From a bacterium (GTDB lineage: Bacteria; Myxococcota; UBA727; JAUIJE01): a stretch of DNA of 64,000 nucleotides. The stretch is taken from NCBI GenBank assembly GCA_030431455.1, contig JAUIJE010000003.1, positions 134,360-198,359 of the forward strand, in the 5' to 3' direction. The notes below the pieces were generated by a model. It had not been told where the DNA came from. It searched no databases and worked only from the letters and a program-made list of their open reading frames with translations. Positions 25,391 to 34,213 of the stretch are shown piece by piece (position 1 is the stretch's first letter; each line of letters starts with the position of its first letter). A program made the position numbers and the translations under genes.

Positions 25391-25945
25391 ATGGCCGACC
25401 CCGTGGTGATCAAAAAATATGGCAACCGCCGGCTCTACGACACGGAGCGCAGCGGGTACATCACGTTGGCCGATCTGGAAGAGATGGTGCGCGCCGGGCG
25501 CGACGTTCGTGTCGTCGACGCCAAGACCAACGAGGACCTGACCAAGTTGGTGCTGGTCCAGATCATCGCCGAGCGGGACGCCGCCCGTGAGGTCCTGCCC
25601 CTCGGTTTTCTCAAGGCCATCGTGCAACACGCGGACTCGCCCGAGCGGGGCAAGCTGCGCGACGCCCTCAGCAACGCCTGGGGCGGTTTTGTGCAAACGC
25701 AAACGGCGGCGGTGGCGCAGATGACCCAAGCCGCGCTCGCGGCCAGCCCTTGGGCGATGTTCTCCCAGGGGCCGTTCACCGCCCCGCGCCCGGCCCCGAC
25801 CACGGTCAGCCCCCAAGATGTCGTCGAGCAGAACGCGCGGCGTGATCAAGAGATCGCAGATCTCAAGGCCCAGCTGGGACAGACCAACGAGCTGATCCAC
25901 GCCCTGCTCAAGGCCCAACAGAACGGCCAAGAACCGGGCTCGTGA
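25391..25945 (+). CDS. phaR: Polyhydroxyalkanoate synthesis regulator PhaR
   Basis: A 184-aa DNA-binding regulator that senses PHA granules and represses phasin and PHA genes in other bacteria. The N-terminal PHB_acc_N domain is unmistakable: IKKYGNRRLYDTERSGYITL, then VVDAKTNEDLTKLVLVQII. A PHB_acc-like helical segment follows (LGFLKAIVQHADSPERGKLR), then a Pro/Gln-rich linker and a C-terminal coiled coil (RRDQEIADLKAQLGQTNELI). ATG 25391 follows GGAG at 5 bases; a longer frame upstream reads through the promoter and operator and is rejected. Convergent context: upstream divergent PHA operon, downstream phasin-like gene with the same operator type. Confidence 0.95.
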   Translation: MADPVVIKKYGNRRLYDTERSGYITLADLEEMVRAGRDVRVVDAKTNEDLTKLVLVQIIAERDAAREVLPLGFLKAIVQHADSPERGKLRDALSNAWGGFVQTQTAAVAQMTQAALAASPWAMFSQGPFTAPRPAPTTVSPQDVVEQNARRDQEIADLKAQLGQTNELIHALLKAQQNGQEPGS

Positions 25946-25947
25946 TT

Positions 25948-25962
25948 TTGTGCGCTGCACAA
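25948..25962. promoter_or_regulatory. PhaR-type operator candidate at the phasin promoter
   Basis: Perfect dyad TTGTGC-GCT-GCACAA, three bases after the phaR stop and just upstream of a TTGACG -35 box. A repressor bound here would block phasin transcription, as described for PhaR in other bacteria. Confidence 0.68.
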
Positions 25963-25967
25963 TTTTC

Positions 25968-25995
25968 TTGACGCACCGCAAAAAGAGCCTATCCT
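25968..25995 (+). promoter_or_regulatory. Candidate promoter for the phasin-like gene
   Basis: TTGACG (25968-25973), 16-base spacer, TATCCT (25990-25995). One of the best sigma-70-like promoters in the window; the TTGACGCA core is shared with the phaR promoter. Confidence 0.6.
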
Positions 25996-26039
25996 CCGGC
26001 CACACCCACACCACGGGTGCCCACCCCAAGGAGGATTTC

Positions 26040-26285
26040 ATGACCACCGAGAAGAAAAAGCCCGCGGCCGAGCCCACCACCTTCCACGTCGCCACCTGGA
26101 TGGACCAGCTGAAGGAACAAAACGAGCGCATGCTCGGCGAGACCGAAAAGGCGATGAAGCAGGTGATGGACCAGGGTCAGCGCATGTTCGACGAGACCCA
26201 AAAGACCATGGCCGCGCAGTTCAAGCTGCAACAGGACTTCATGGAGTCGATGCTCGACACCGCCAAGAGCTTCACCGCGCGCTGA
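26040..26285 (+). CDS. Small phasin-like PHA granule protein
   Basis: An 81-aa, strongly helical, amphipathic protein rich in Lys, Glu, Gln and Met. After a basic leader (TTEKKKPAAEP), heptad-like repeats (DQLKEQNERMLGETEKAMKQ; MFDETQKTMAAQFKLQQDFM) run to the end. Phasins coat PHA granules; most are 110-190 aa, so this is short and the family assignment rests on composition and location between phaR and a reductase gene. ATG 26040 has a strong AAGGAGG. Its own promoter carries a PhaR-type operator, and a strong terminator follows. Confidence 0.75.
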   Translation: MTTEKKKPAAEPTTFHVATWMDQLKEQNERMLGETEKAMKQVMDQGQRMFDETQKTMAAQFKLQQDFMESMLDTAKSFTAR

Positions 26286-26294
26286 CGTGCGCCT

Positions 26295-26340
26295 CCCCGC
26301 GCGGCTCGTCAAGGTGACGACGCGCGGGGCTTTTTTTTTT
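26295..26340 (+). terminator. Rho-independent terminator after the phasin-like gene
   Basis: Stem CCCCGCGCG...TCGTC / GACGA-CGCGCGGGG with an AAGGT loop, followed by a run of ten T. The next gene starts 16 bases later, so some read-through is likely. Confidence 0.88.
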
Positions 26341-26355
26341 GTGCAGGAGACCCCC

Positions 26356-27084
26356 ATGCGTGGATTGAACAACCGCTCCGTTCTTGTCACCGGCGCCGCC
26401 CGCGGCATCGGCCTGGCCACCGCCGAACGATTCGCCGAAGAGGGTGCGCAGGTGCTGCTCGTCGACCTCGCCGAGAGCCTGGAGCTCACCGGCGCGCTCG
26501 CCGAACGCGGGACCTACAAGTGCATCGACGTGACCTCCGCGGACGGCCGCGCCGCGATCGAAACGCTCATCGATGAGCGGGACATCGACGTCCTGGTCAA
26601 CAACGCGGGCATCACCCGCGACGCGGTGAGCTGGAAGCTCGACGCCGACAACTGGCAGAAGGTCATCGACGTCAACCTCACCGCGGTGTTCATGCTCAGC
26701 CAAGCGATGGCCAAGTCGCTGCGGGCCCGCAAGAAAGAGGGCGTGATCCTCAACGCCGCGTCGGTGGTCGCCCACTACGGCAACTTCGGCCAATCCAACT
26801 ACGTGGCCACCAAGGCGGGCGTGATCGGGCTGACCAAGACCATGAGCAAAGAGCTCGGCCGGTTCGGCATTCGGGTCAACGCGGTGGCCCCCGGCTTCAT
26901 CGCCACCGACATGGTCGCGAAGATGCCCGACGAGGTGCTCGACGGCATGCGCGGCAAGGCCCCCCTGAGCCGCCTGGGCGAGCCCTCGGAGATCGCCGCT
27001 GCCTATGCATTTTTGGCGTCCGATGACGCGAAGTTCATCAGCGGCGCGACCCTCAACGTCGACGGTGGCTTGGTCCTCGGATAG
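26356..27084 (+). CDS. FabG/PhaB-like 3-oxoacyl reductase (SDR)
   Basis: A 242-aa classical short-chain dehydrogenase. The nucleotide-binding motif TGAARGIG is at residues 12-19, NNAG follows the fourth strand, and the catalytic residues are the Ser in NAASVVAHYG and YVATK (Tyr-x3-Lys). The C terminus (DAKFISGATLNVDGGLVL) is typical of FabG/PhaB. Such enzymes reduce 3-oxoacyl-ACP or acetoacetyl-CoA with NADPH. Location after phaR and phasin makes an acetoacetyl-CoA reductase role (PHA precursor supply) attractive, but FabG cannot be excluded. GCAGGAGA lies upstream of ATG 26356. Confidence 0.9.
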   Translation: MRGLNNRSVLVTGAARGIGLATAERFAEEGAQVLLVDLAESLELTGALAERGTYKCIDVTSADGRAAIETLIDERDIDVLVNNAGITRDAVSWKLDADNWQKVIDVNLTAVFMLSQAMAKSLRARKKEGVILNAASVVAHYGNFGQSNYVATKAGVIGLTKTMSKELGRFGIRVNAVAPGFIATDMVAKMPDEVLDGMRGKAPLSRLGEPSEIAAAYAFLASDDAKFISGATLNVDGGLVLG

Positions 27085-27085
27085 G

Positions 27086-27165
27086 GTTCAGCGAAGAGAC
27101 CCCCGATGGGGCGCTCGTCGTGGCCCGGGCGAGCGCACCGCATCTTTGATGTGGAGATGCGCGCT
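27086..27165 (+). repeat. Dispersed ~80-bp element, copy B
   Basis: Similar to the reverse complement of 9027-9105 (about 85% by eye). It keeps the GCGCTCG/CGAGCGC stem. It lies between the TAG stops of two convergent genes. The in-frame peptide FSEETPDGALVVARASAPHL-stop is retained, with three amino-acid and two silent changes relative to copy A. Confidence 0.7.
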
Positions 27166-27168
27166 TGA

Positions 27169-27750
27169 CTACAGCCGGCGCCAGCGGCACCAGAACTCGT
27201 GCCGCGGGCCGCCCTCGCTCATGCAGGCGCGTTCGTGGGCATCGTCGAGGACCTCGGCCCCGATGGTGCGCATCGACGCGATCATCCAGCCCTCCATGAG
27301 CTTACAATGCTCTTTGGCCATGCCCGGGAAGCCCTCGATCACCACCAGCGTGTCGTCGGGCGAAGACCGCTCGGCGAACATCTTGCCCGCGTTTTTGTAG
27401 TACTGCGACCACACCCGCCCGCAGGCCTTGACCAGACGCTCGGGCCCGTAGAGCCGCACAAAAAATGAAAATGTGGTGTTGAGGTCGACGCCGGCGGCGT
27501 GTTCGCCCAGCCGCCGGCAATACCCGCCGTCGCCGGTGCCGAAGTGTGCCTCCAGCCCCTGCAAAAACTCCGCGAGCGCGGCGTAGGGGTACCAATGGGT
27601 GGCCCGGATGCGCGACGCGAACACCTCTTGGGCCGCGGGCCCAGCGTCGTCGAGCATCGCCTCGAAGGCGTCCCGTCCCTGTTCATTGCGCGCGAAGCGC
27701 ACCAACCCCAAAAAGGCGCTTCCGCGAGCCTGCGCCGCGGCATCGGTCAT
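27169..27750 (-). CDS. Conserved hypothetical protein, 193 aa
   Basis: Soluble helical protein. Motifs visible: HWYPYAALAEFLQGLE, then CRRLGEHAA, LYGPERLVKACGRVWSQYY, and a Cys-containing C terminus (EHCKLMEGW, RACMSEGG, FWCRWRR). The layout (YPY, LG, GPERL, w-x2-Y, C-x-L-x-GW, C-x2-G) recalls the DUF2378/TIGR02265 proteins abundant in myxobacteria and, more distantly, V4R/heme-NO-binding-like folds. Four conserved-looking Cys/His positions could bind metal. Convergent with the reductase gene and located 3' of mnmE. Confidence 0.75.
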   Translation of the reverse strand: MTDAAAQARGSAFLGLVRFARNEQGRDAFEAMLDDAGPAAQEVFASRIRATHWYPYAALAEFLQGLEAHFGTGDGGYCRRLGEHAAGVDLNTTFSFFVRLYGPERLVKACGRVWSQYYKNAGKMFAERSSPDDTLVVIEGFPGMAKEHCKLMEGWMIASMRTIGAEVLDDAHERACMSEGGPRHEFWCRWRRL

Positions 27751-27806
27751 GCCCTTGGTCTATCGCAGGACCGCGCGCCGCGGAAGCCGCGACCAAAACG
27801 CACCAA

Positions 27807-29159
27807 TCATTTGCCGATGCAAAACCGCGAAAAGATCACATCGAGCACATCCTCATCGAGGTCTTGGCCCACCAAGCGGTCGATGGCCGCCCCCGCCCGG
27901 CGCAGCTCGCCCGCCACCACCTCGCCGGGCATCGACTGCGCCAACGCCGCGCGCGCCTCGCCTAAGGCCGCGCGGCACGCCTCCATTTCCGCGTGGTGGC
28001 GCGCCCGGGTGAGCAGCACCTCGTCCGCGCTGTCGCCCTGCTCTCCCCAAAATGACGCGACGCGCGCCCGGAGCTCGGCGAGCCCCGCCCCGGTGGCCGC
28101 GCTCACCGACAGGTCGAAGCCCGCCGCCCCGGGGTCGAGGTCGGCCTTGCTGCGCACGAACAACACCGGCCGCTCGTGGTCGAGCACCAGCTCCGCCGCG
28201 GCCGCGCGGTCCACCCCGGGCGGGCACAAACACACCACCACGTCGGCCCGGCGCCACTCGGCCTCGGCCCGCGCGATGCCCATCTTCTCCACCGGGTCGA
28301 GGTCGGGGCCCCGCCGCACCCCGGCGACGTCGACCACGGTGCACGCCACCCCGCCGATGTCGGCCAGGCCCTCGAGCACATCGCGGGTGGTGCCGGGCAC
28401 ATCGTGGACCAATGCCTTTTCCTCCCCGCACAGCCCGTTGAGCAGCGTCGACTTGCCCGCGTTGGGCACGCCGTAGAGCAAAACGCGCGCGCCTTCGGTG
28501 AGCTTGAGCCCGAACCGCGCGGTGCCGAGCAGGGCGGTGGTCTCGGCCAAGGCCCGGTCCAGGGTCTGCGCGAGACGGTCCTGCTCGGCCTCGCCCAACG
28601 GCTCGTCGGGAAAGTCGAGCCGGGCCTCGAGCTCGGCGAGCACGTCGACGATGTCGTCGCGGATGCGCTGCACCGCGTCGCCGAGCCCCCCCGCGAGGCT
28701 TTGCAGCGCGGCCTGGCTCGCGGTCTGGGTCTTGGCCTTGATCACGTCCTCGACCGCCTCGGCCTGGGCGAGGTCGAGCCGCCCGGTGAGCACCGCGCGC
28801 AATGTGAATTCACCCGGCTCGGCCAGGCGGCAGCCGGCCTCGACGAGGCGGGCTTGGGCCGCGCGCTTGACCGCGTGGCCGCCGTGCACCGAGAGCTCGA
28901 AGCTTTGCTCCCCGGTGTAGCTGCGCCCGGCGGCGAAGTACGTGCACACCACCTCGTCGAGCACCGCGCCGTCAGCGTCGACGAGCCGCCCCACCCGGGC
29001 CACAAACGGCGCGACCGGGCCTTGGGCGTAGGGCCGAAAAACCGCGTCCAGGACGTTTTCAGCATCGCGCCCGCTCACGCGGAAGATCGCGAGCGCGGCA
29101 TCTTCGCGGCCGGTGGCGAGGGCGCAGATGGTGTCGTGGCGGTCGAGGTCGAGGCTCAT
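27807..29159 (-). CDS. mnmE: tRNA-modification GTPase MnmE
   Basis: A 450-aa GTPase that, with MnmG, installs the 5-(carboxymethyl)aminomethyl group on wobble U34 of certain tRNAs. N-terminal tetrahydrofolate-binding domain (residues 1-115: DTICALATGREDAALAIFRV); helical domain; G domain with the P-loop GVPNAGKST, the DVPGTTRD switch region, and RSKAD in place of NKxD; C-terminal FCIGK with the conserved Cys. ATG 29159 is one base after the mnmG stop. Length is normal. Confidence 0.97.
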   Translation of the reverse strand: MSLDLDRHDTICALATGREDAALAIFRVSGRDAENVLDAVFRPYAQGPVAPFVARVGRLVDADGAVLDEVVCTYFAAGRSYTGEQSFELSVHGGHAVKRAAQARLVEAGCRLAEPGEFTLRAVLTGRLDLAQAEAVEDVIKAKTQTASQAALQSLAGGLGDAVQRIRDDIVDVLAELEARLDFPDEPLGEAEQDRLAQTLDRALAETTALLGTARFGLKLTEGARVLLYGVPNAGKSTLLNGLCGEEKALVHDVPGTTRDVLEGLADIGGVACTVVDVAGVRRGPDLDPVEKMGIARAEAEWRRADVVVCLCPPGVDRAAAAELVLDHERPVLFVRSKADLDPGAAGFDLSVSAATGAGLAELRARVASFWGEQGDSADEVLLTRARHHAEMEACRAALGEARAALAQSMPGEVVAGELRRAGAAIDRLVGQDLDEDVLDVIFSRFCIGK

Positions 29160-29160
29160 G

Positions 29161-31017
29161 TCACCCCGCGCGGCGGGCGCGGGCCTTCACCGCCAACAGC
29201 GACAGCGCCGCGGGGGTGACCCCGGAGATGCGCGCGGCCTGGGCCAACGTCTCGGGCCGCGCCGCGAGCAGCTTCTCGTGCACCTCGTTGCTCATGCCCG
29301 GCAGCCGCTCCTCGAACACCTCGGGGGGCAGCCGCTCGTCGGACAGGCCCTTGGCGCGTTCGATCTCTTTTTGGGCCCGGGCGATGTAGCCCTCGTACTT
29401 GAGCTCCACCGACGCGCGGTACCGCACGTTGGGGGGCGCGATGTCTTCGCCCACCAGATCGTCGACGGTGTCGACCTCGGAGCGTTTGATCAGCTGGGCC
29501 AACGAGGTCAGGCCCTTGATCGGGGCCGACCCCAACGCGGCGAGGTCGGCGTTCATTTCGCCGGGGGAGACCTTGACCGTCCGGTAGCGGGCGATGGCGG
29601 CTTGCACCTCGGCCTCGAAGGCCCGCACCGCGTCCAGCCGCGCGGCCGGGCACAGGCCGATGTCCTCGGCCCGGGGCAAGAGCCGTCCATGGGCATTGTC
29701 TTCGCGCAGGATCAGCCGGTGCTCGGCCCGCGAGGTGAACATCCGGTAGGGCTCCTCGGTGCCCAGCGTGACCAGGTCGTCGATGAGCACCCCGGCGTAG
29801 GCTTCGTGCCGGCCGAGCACCACCGGTTCGCGGCCCTGGGCGGCCCGGGCGGCGTTGACCCCGGCGAGGAAGCCTTGGATCGCGGCCTCTTCATACCCGG
29901 TGGTGCCGTTGATTTGCCCCGCGCAGTAGAGCCCGGCCACCGCCTTGGTCTCCAAACTCGCGTGAAGCTGCCGCGGGTCGACGAAGTCGTACTCCACCGC
30001 GTAGCCGAGCCGGGTGATCTCCACCTCCTCGAGCCCCTCGATGGTGCGCAAGAACGCGAGCTGCACGTCGGCGGGCAACGAGGTCGAGAGCCCGTTGGGG
30101 TAGATCTCGGGGGTGTCGAGCCCGTGGGGCTCGAGGAAGATCAAATGTGACTGCTTCTGCGCGAAGCGAACCACCTTGTCTTCGATGGACGGGCAGTAGC
30201 GCGGGCCCTTGCCCTCCAGCTGCCCGTTGAACAGCGGCGCCGCCCCCCGGGACACGGCCTCGGCGATGACCCGGTGGGTCTCGTGGTTGGTGTGGGTGAT
30301 GTGGCAGCCGACCTGGGCGAGCGGGGGCGGGCCCGAGTCGAACGAAAAGCGCGGCGCGGGATCGTCCGGCGCCTGCCGCTCGAGCCGGTCGGTGTCGATG
30401 GTGCGCACGTCGACGCGGGGACAGGTGCCGGTCTTGAGCCGCCCCAGGGACAACCCGAGGCCGGCCAGCGAACCGGACAAGCCCTCCTGCGGCGCCTCCC
30501 CCGCGCGGCCGCCGGGCTTGACCTCGGTGCCTTGGTGCAGGCGGCCCCCGAGGAACGTGCCGGTGGTGAGCACCACCCGGTCGGCTTCGATGGTTTGGCC
30601 GCTCTTGGTCGTCACCCCGCGCACGCGGCCGTCCTCGACCACGAGGCCCACGACGTCGTTTTGCACCACCCGGAGCCCGCGCTCGTTCATCACCACCCGG
30701 CCCATGTGTTGGCGGTAACGCTCCATGTCGCTTTGGCAACGGGTGGCGCGCACCGCGGGGCCGCGCGACTCGTTCAGCGTGCGGAAGTGGATGCCGGTGG
30801 CGTCGGCCGCGCGGCCCATCTCGCCCCCGAGGGCGTCGAGCTCGCGCACGAGATGGCCTTTGCCCACCCCGCCCACCGCGGGGTTGCAGCTCATGGCGCA
30901 GATGCGGTCGATGGCGCCGGTGACGAGGGTGGTGCGCACGCCGAGCCGCGCGCTGGCCAGGGCGGCCTCCGCGCCGGCGTGTCCGCCCCCGACGATCAAG
31001 ATGTGTTCGCTGGACAT
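29161..31017 (-). CDS. mnmG: tRNA uridine 5-carboxymethylaminomethyl-modification enzyme MnmG
   Basis: FAD-dependent partner of MnmE, 618 aa, normal length. N-terminal dinucleotide fold [20 protein letters not shown], then [20 protein letters not shown] and [12 protein letters not shown] second conserved block is [21 protein letters not shown]. The C-terminal helical domain ends with the SRISGVTP-like [17 protein letters not shown] 31017 was chosen; the same frame stays open far upstream but that region belongs to the plus-strand OmpA gene. Forms a two-gene operon with mnmE. Confidence 0.97.
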   Translation of the reverse strand: MSSEHILIVGGGHAGAEAALASARLGVRTTLVTGAIDRICAMSCNPAVGGVGKGHLVRELDALGGEMGRAADATGIHFRTLNESRGPAVRATRCQSDMERYRQHMGRVVMNERGLRVVQNDVVGLVVEDGRVRGVTTKSGQTIEADRVVLTTGTFLGGRLHQGTEVKPGGRAGEAPQEGLSGSLAGLGLSLGRLKTGTCPRVDVRTIDTDRLERQAPDDPAPRFSFDSGPPPLAQVGCHITHTNHETHRVIAEAVSRGAAPLFNGQLEGKGPRYCPSIEDKVVRFAQKQSHLIFLEPHGLDTPEIYPNGLSTSLPADVQLAFLRTIEGLEEVEITRLGYAVEYDFVDPRQLHASLETKAVAGLYCAGQINGTTGYEEAAIQGFLAGVNAARAAQGREPVVLGRHEAYAGVLIDDLVTLGTEEPYRMFTSRAEHRLILREDNAHGRLLPRAEDIGLCPAARLDAVRAFEAEVQAAIARYRTVKVSPGEMNADLAALGSAPIKGLTSLAQLIKRSEVDTVDDLVGEDIAPPNVRYRASVELKYEGYIARAQKEIERAKGLSDERLPPEVFEERLPGMSNEVHEKLLAARPETLAQAARISGVTPAALSLLAVKARARRAG

Positions 31018-31143
31018 AGGATTGGGCCTCAAGCGGGTTCGTAGGAGCCTGCACCGGGCCCGGCAACCCCCGCCGGCGGGCTGGCAACCTTTCGCTTTTT
31101 TCGGCCAGGCGGTAAACCTGCGGGCCCCGCTCGTGGAGGCCCG

Positions 31144-33351
31144 ATGAGACTGCCCGTCCCGTTCGCGACCCTCGTGTGTTCCCTGCTGCTCGCCCTGCCC
31201 GGGGCGGCCCAGGTGACCGGCAGCGAAGGCTTTGGCCTCGTCAATCTCGGCGGGGATGGGCCGGGCTCGTTCCCCGGGGATCGCTTCCGGCCGGCCATCG
31301 ATCGGCAGGGCATCCTCGACGTCGAGTCCGGGTCGGTGGGCGAACACCTCGACTACGACCTCGGCATCTGGTTCGACTACAGCCACAACAACCTGGTGCT
31401 CTACCGGTACAACCAACCCGGCGAGACCACCCTGAGCCCCCGGCGGGCGTTCTCGCTCATCGAGCACCGGTTCGCCGCGCACCTCACCGGCGCCATCTCG
31501 CTGTTCGACTGGGTGGAGATCGGGCTCGACCTGCCCTTCGTGCCGTTTCAGTACCGAAGCCCGGTGCCGGACAGCTACACCGCGGCGGCGCCGTTTTGGA
31601 CCGTGGGCGGCTTTGGCCAGTTTGTGTCCGGCCTCGGCGACATCCGGGTCACCCCCAAAGTGCGCATCCTCAAGGCCGAGGACCAGTTCGTCGACTTGGC
31701 GTTTGTGCCCCACGTGACCTTGCCCACCGCGTTCCCCGCCGGCGTGTACCTCGGGGAGGGCTTTTTCACGTTTGTCCCCGAGTTTGCCCTGTCGCGCGAA
31801 ATTCTCGGTCTGCGCCTCGGCACCAACATTGGGTACCGCGCGCGGTTCTTCGCCCAGATGGCCAACCAGAGCATCGGCCACGAGGTCACCTACCGCTTCG
31901 GCCTCGGCTACAAGTTTCATGAGCTGACCGAGGTGCCGCTGAGCATCGACTGGACCTTGTCCGGTGCGGTCGGGGTCATCCCCCTCATCGCCAACACCAA
32001 CCAAGCCCCCCTCGAGACCCACGCCGCGGTCACCTACGACATCATCGACCGGCTTCAGGTGTTCGGGGGCGTGGGCGCGGGCCTCATCGGCGGGCCCGGC
32101 ACCCCCGAGGTCCGCCTGTTCGCCGGCACCCGGTATGCCCCGCGGGTGCGGGACAAAGACGGCGATGGGTTGCGCGACAAAGACGACGCCTGCCCCGACG
32201 ACCCCGAGGACAAAGACGGCATCGCCGACAGCGACGGGTGCCCCGACCCCGACAACGACGAGGACGGCATCCTCGACCGCGACGACCACTGCCCCAACGA
32301 GGGCGAAGACGTCGACCAGTTCGAGGATGAAGACGGGTGCCCCGAGATCGACAACGACCAAGACGGCGTGGTCGACGGCGAAGACACCTGCCCCAACGAG
32401 CCTGAAGACAAAGACGGCTTCGCCGACGAAGACGGGTGCCCCGATCCCGACAACGACGAGGACGGCATCCTCGACGCCCAAGACAAGTGCCCGATGGAGC
32501 CAGGGGTGCCGGCCGAGAATGGCTGCCCGGTGGGCGACAGCGACCGCGACGGCATCCCCGACGACCGCGACCAATGCCCCAACGACCCCGAGGACAAAGA
32601 CGCCTTCGAGGACGCCGACGGCTGCCCCGACCTCGACAACGACAAGGACGGCATCCTCGACGCCCAAGACAAGTGCCCGGTGGACCCCGAGGACAAAGAC
32701 CAGTTCGAAGATGAGGACGGTTGCCCCGAGCTCGACAACGACCACGACGGCATCCCCGACAAAGACGACAAATGTCCGCTCAAGCCGGAGACCATCAACG
32801 GGCGCAAAGACGACGACGGGTGCCCCGACCGGGGCAAGACCAAGGTGCGCATGACCGAGACCTCCATCGAGATCCTCGAGCGCGTGTACTTCGACACCGG
32901 GCGGGCCACGATCCAGTCGCGCAGCTTCAACCTCCTCGGCCAGGTCGCGGCCCTGCTGCGCGCCAACGGGGAGGTCACCAAGGTGCGCATCGAGGGCCAC
33001 ACCGACTCGCAGGGCGACAGCGCCTACAACAAGCGCTTGTCCCAAGAGCGCGCCCAAGCGGTGCGGCAGTTCATCATCGACCAAGGGGTCGACCCCGGGC
33101 GCCTCGTCGCCGAGGGCTTTGGCGAAGAGCGTCCGGTGGCCGACAACGGCACCCGCGACGGACGCGCCCAGAACCGCCGGGTGGAGTTCAACATCCTCGA
33201 AATCAGCGGCCGCCCCGTCGAGGGGGGCAAGGGCACGATCCGCCGGATGGAACAAGAGCGCCCCGACGACACCGCCCCGGACAAGAAGGCCCCGGCCCCC
33301 GCCGCGCCCGCCCCCGGCACCCCGTCCCCCGGTCCCAAAACGGGGGGGTGA
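31144..33351 (+). CDS. OmpA-family protein with thrombospondin type-3 repeats
   Basis: A 735-aa outer-membrane protein. Signal peptide ([12 protein letters not shown]), N-terminal beta-barrel of about 310 residues, then about 10 calcium-binding type-3 thrombospondin repeats (residues about 335-570; units such as [15 protein letters not shown] and [15 protein letters not shown]). A peptidoglycan-binding OmpA domain follows ([40 protein letters not shown]). The tail is Pro/Ala-rich. It probably tethers outer membrane to cell wall. Divergent from mnmG. The rsmA start follows its stop by one base. Confidence 0.95.
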   Translation: MRLPVPFATLVCSLLLALPGAAQVTGSEGFGLVNLGGDGPGSFPGDRFRPAIDRQGILDVESGSVGEHLDYDLGIWFDYSHNNLVLYRYNQPGETTLSPRRAFSLIEHRFAAHLTGAISLFDWVEIGLDLPFVPFQYRSPVPDSYTAAAPFWTVGGFGQFVSGLGDIRVTPKVRILKAEDQFVDLAFVPHVTLPTAFPAGVYLGEGFFTFVPEFALSREILGLRLGTNIGYRARFFAQMANQSIGHEVTYRFGLGYKFHELTEVPLSIDWTLSGAVGVIPLIANTNQAPLETHAAVTYDIIDRLQVFGGVGAGLIGGPGTPEVRLFAGTRYAPRVRDKDGDGLRDKDDACPDDPEDKDGIADSDGCPDPDNDEDGILDRDDHCPNEGEDVDQFEDEDGCPEIDNDQDGVVDGEDTCPNEPEDKDGFADEDGCPDPDNDEDGILDAQDKCPMEPGVPAENGCPVGDSDRDGIPDDRDQCPNDPEDKDAFEDADGCPDLDNDKDGILDAQDKCPVDPEDKDQFEDEDGCPELDNDHDGIPDKDDKCPLKPETINGRKDDDGCPDRGKTKVRMTETSIEILERVYFDTGRATIQSRSFNLLGQVAALLRANGEVTKVRIEGHTDSQGDSAYNKRLSQERAQAVRQFIIDQGVDPGRLVAEGFGEERPVADNGTRDGRAQNRRVEFNILEISGRPVEGGKGTIRRMEQERPDDTAPDKKAPAPAAPAPGTPSPGPKTGG

Positions 33352-33352
33352 G

Positions 33353-34213
33353 ATGACCGAGCGGGTGCGGCTCGCCCCCAAGGGGCAGCTGCTGGCGCGC
33401 AACCTGCGCCCGAAAAAATCCTTCGGGCAGAACTTCCTCGGCGACGTGGGCATCCTCGAGCGCATCGCCGCCGAGGTCACCGCGGTGGCGCCCGCGTCCC
33501 GCCGCGGGGTCGAGTACGGCAGCGGCACCGGCGCGCTCACCGCCCCCTTGCTCGACGCCGGAATGCAACTGCACGCGGTGGAGCGCGACCGCGACCTGGT
33601 CCCGGTGTTGCGGGACCGTTTCGCCGACGACATCGAGCGGGGGACGCTGGTGTTGCACGAGGCCAACGCCTCGACCTTCGTCGCGCCGTTCGACGAGCCC
33701 TACGTGCTGTGCGGCAACCTCCCGTACCATTTGACCTCGGGCCTGCTCTCCGACGCGGTGGACAATGCCCAGGTGTGCGCGGCGGTGTTCCTGATTCAAA
33801 AAGAGGTCGCCGACCGCGTGGCCGCGCCCGAGGGCAACAAGACCTACGGGACCTTGAGCGTGATCGTGCAGCGGGTGTTCGACGCCCACACCGCGTTCAT
33901 CGTGCCCAAAGGCGCGTTCTGGCCGGTGCCCGACGTCGACGGGGGCGTGCTCGTGCTCAAGCGGCGCGCGACCCCGCGGGGGGGCGACATCGCCGACGCC
34001 GACGTGCGGCGGGTGGTCAAGGCCGCCTTCGGAGGCCGCCGCAAGACCCTGCGCAACGCGCTCAAGAAGTTGCTCGACCCCGACGCGTTCGACCGCGCGG
34101 GGGTCGACCCGTCCGCTCGTGCAGATACATTGACAGTGGAGCAGTTCGTGGCCTTGGCCCGGGAGCTGCCCGCCCCCCCCGAGGCGGGCGCGGCCGAGAC
34201 CGACGGTGCCTGA
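33353..34213 (+). CDS. rsmA: 16S rRNA dimethyltransferase RsmA (KsgA)
   Basis: A 286-aa SAM-dependent enzyme that dimethylates A1518 and A1519 of 16S rRNA. Motifs: KKSFGQNFL at the N terminus, the SAM-binding [15 protein letters not shown], and the target-base motif [14 protein letters not shown]-terminal small domain with [16 protein letters not shown] 33353 lies one base after the OmpA stop; an open frame continues upstream inside the OmpA gene and is rejected. Its 3' end overlaps the mutM start by 8 bases. Confidence 0.96.
   Translation: MTERVRLAPKGQLLARNLRPKKSFGQNFLGDVGILERIAAEVTAVAPASRRGVEYGSGTGALTAPLLDAGMQLHAVERDRDLVPVLRDRFADDIERGTLVLHEANASTFVAPFDEPYVLCGNLPYHLTSGLLSDAVDNAQVCAAVFLIQKEVADRVAAPEGNKTYGTLSVIVQRVFDAHTAFIVPKGAFWPVPDVDGGVLVLKRRATPRGGDIADADVRRVVKAAFGGRRKTLRNALKKLLDPDAFDRAGVDPSARADTLTVEQFVALARELPAPPEAGAAETDGA

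Noticed and set aside
27807-31017. Chromosome origin region suggested by mnmE-mnmG
   Set aside because: No dnaA, rnpA, rpmH, parA/parB or DnaA-box cluster is present; the pair alone does not mark oriC in this group.
29161-33666. A 1501-codon minus-strand open frame covering mnmG and beyond
   Set aside because: Only the part up to 31017 (mnmG) is coding. The rest is the antisense of the OmpA/rsmA genes, whose plus-strand products are clear families.
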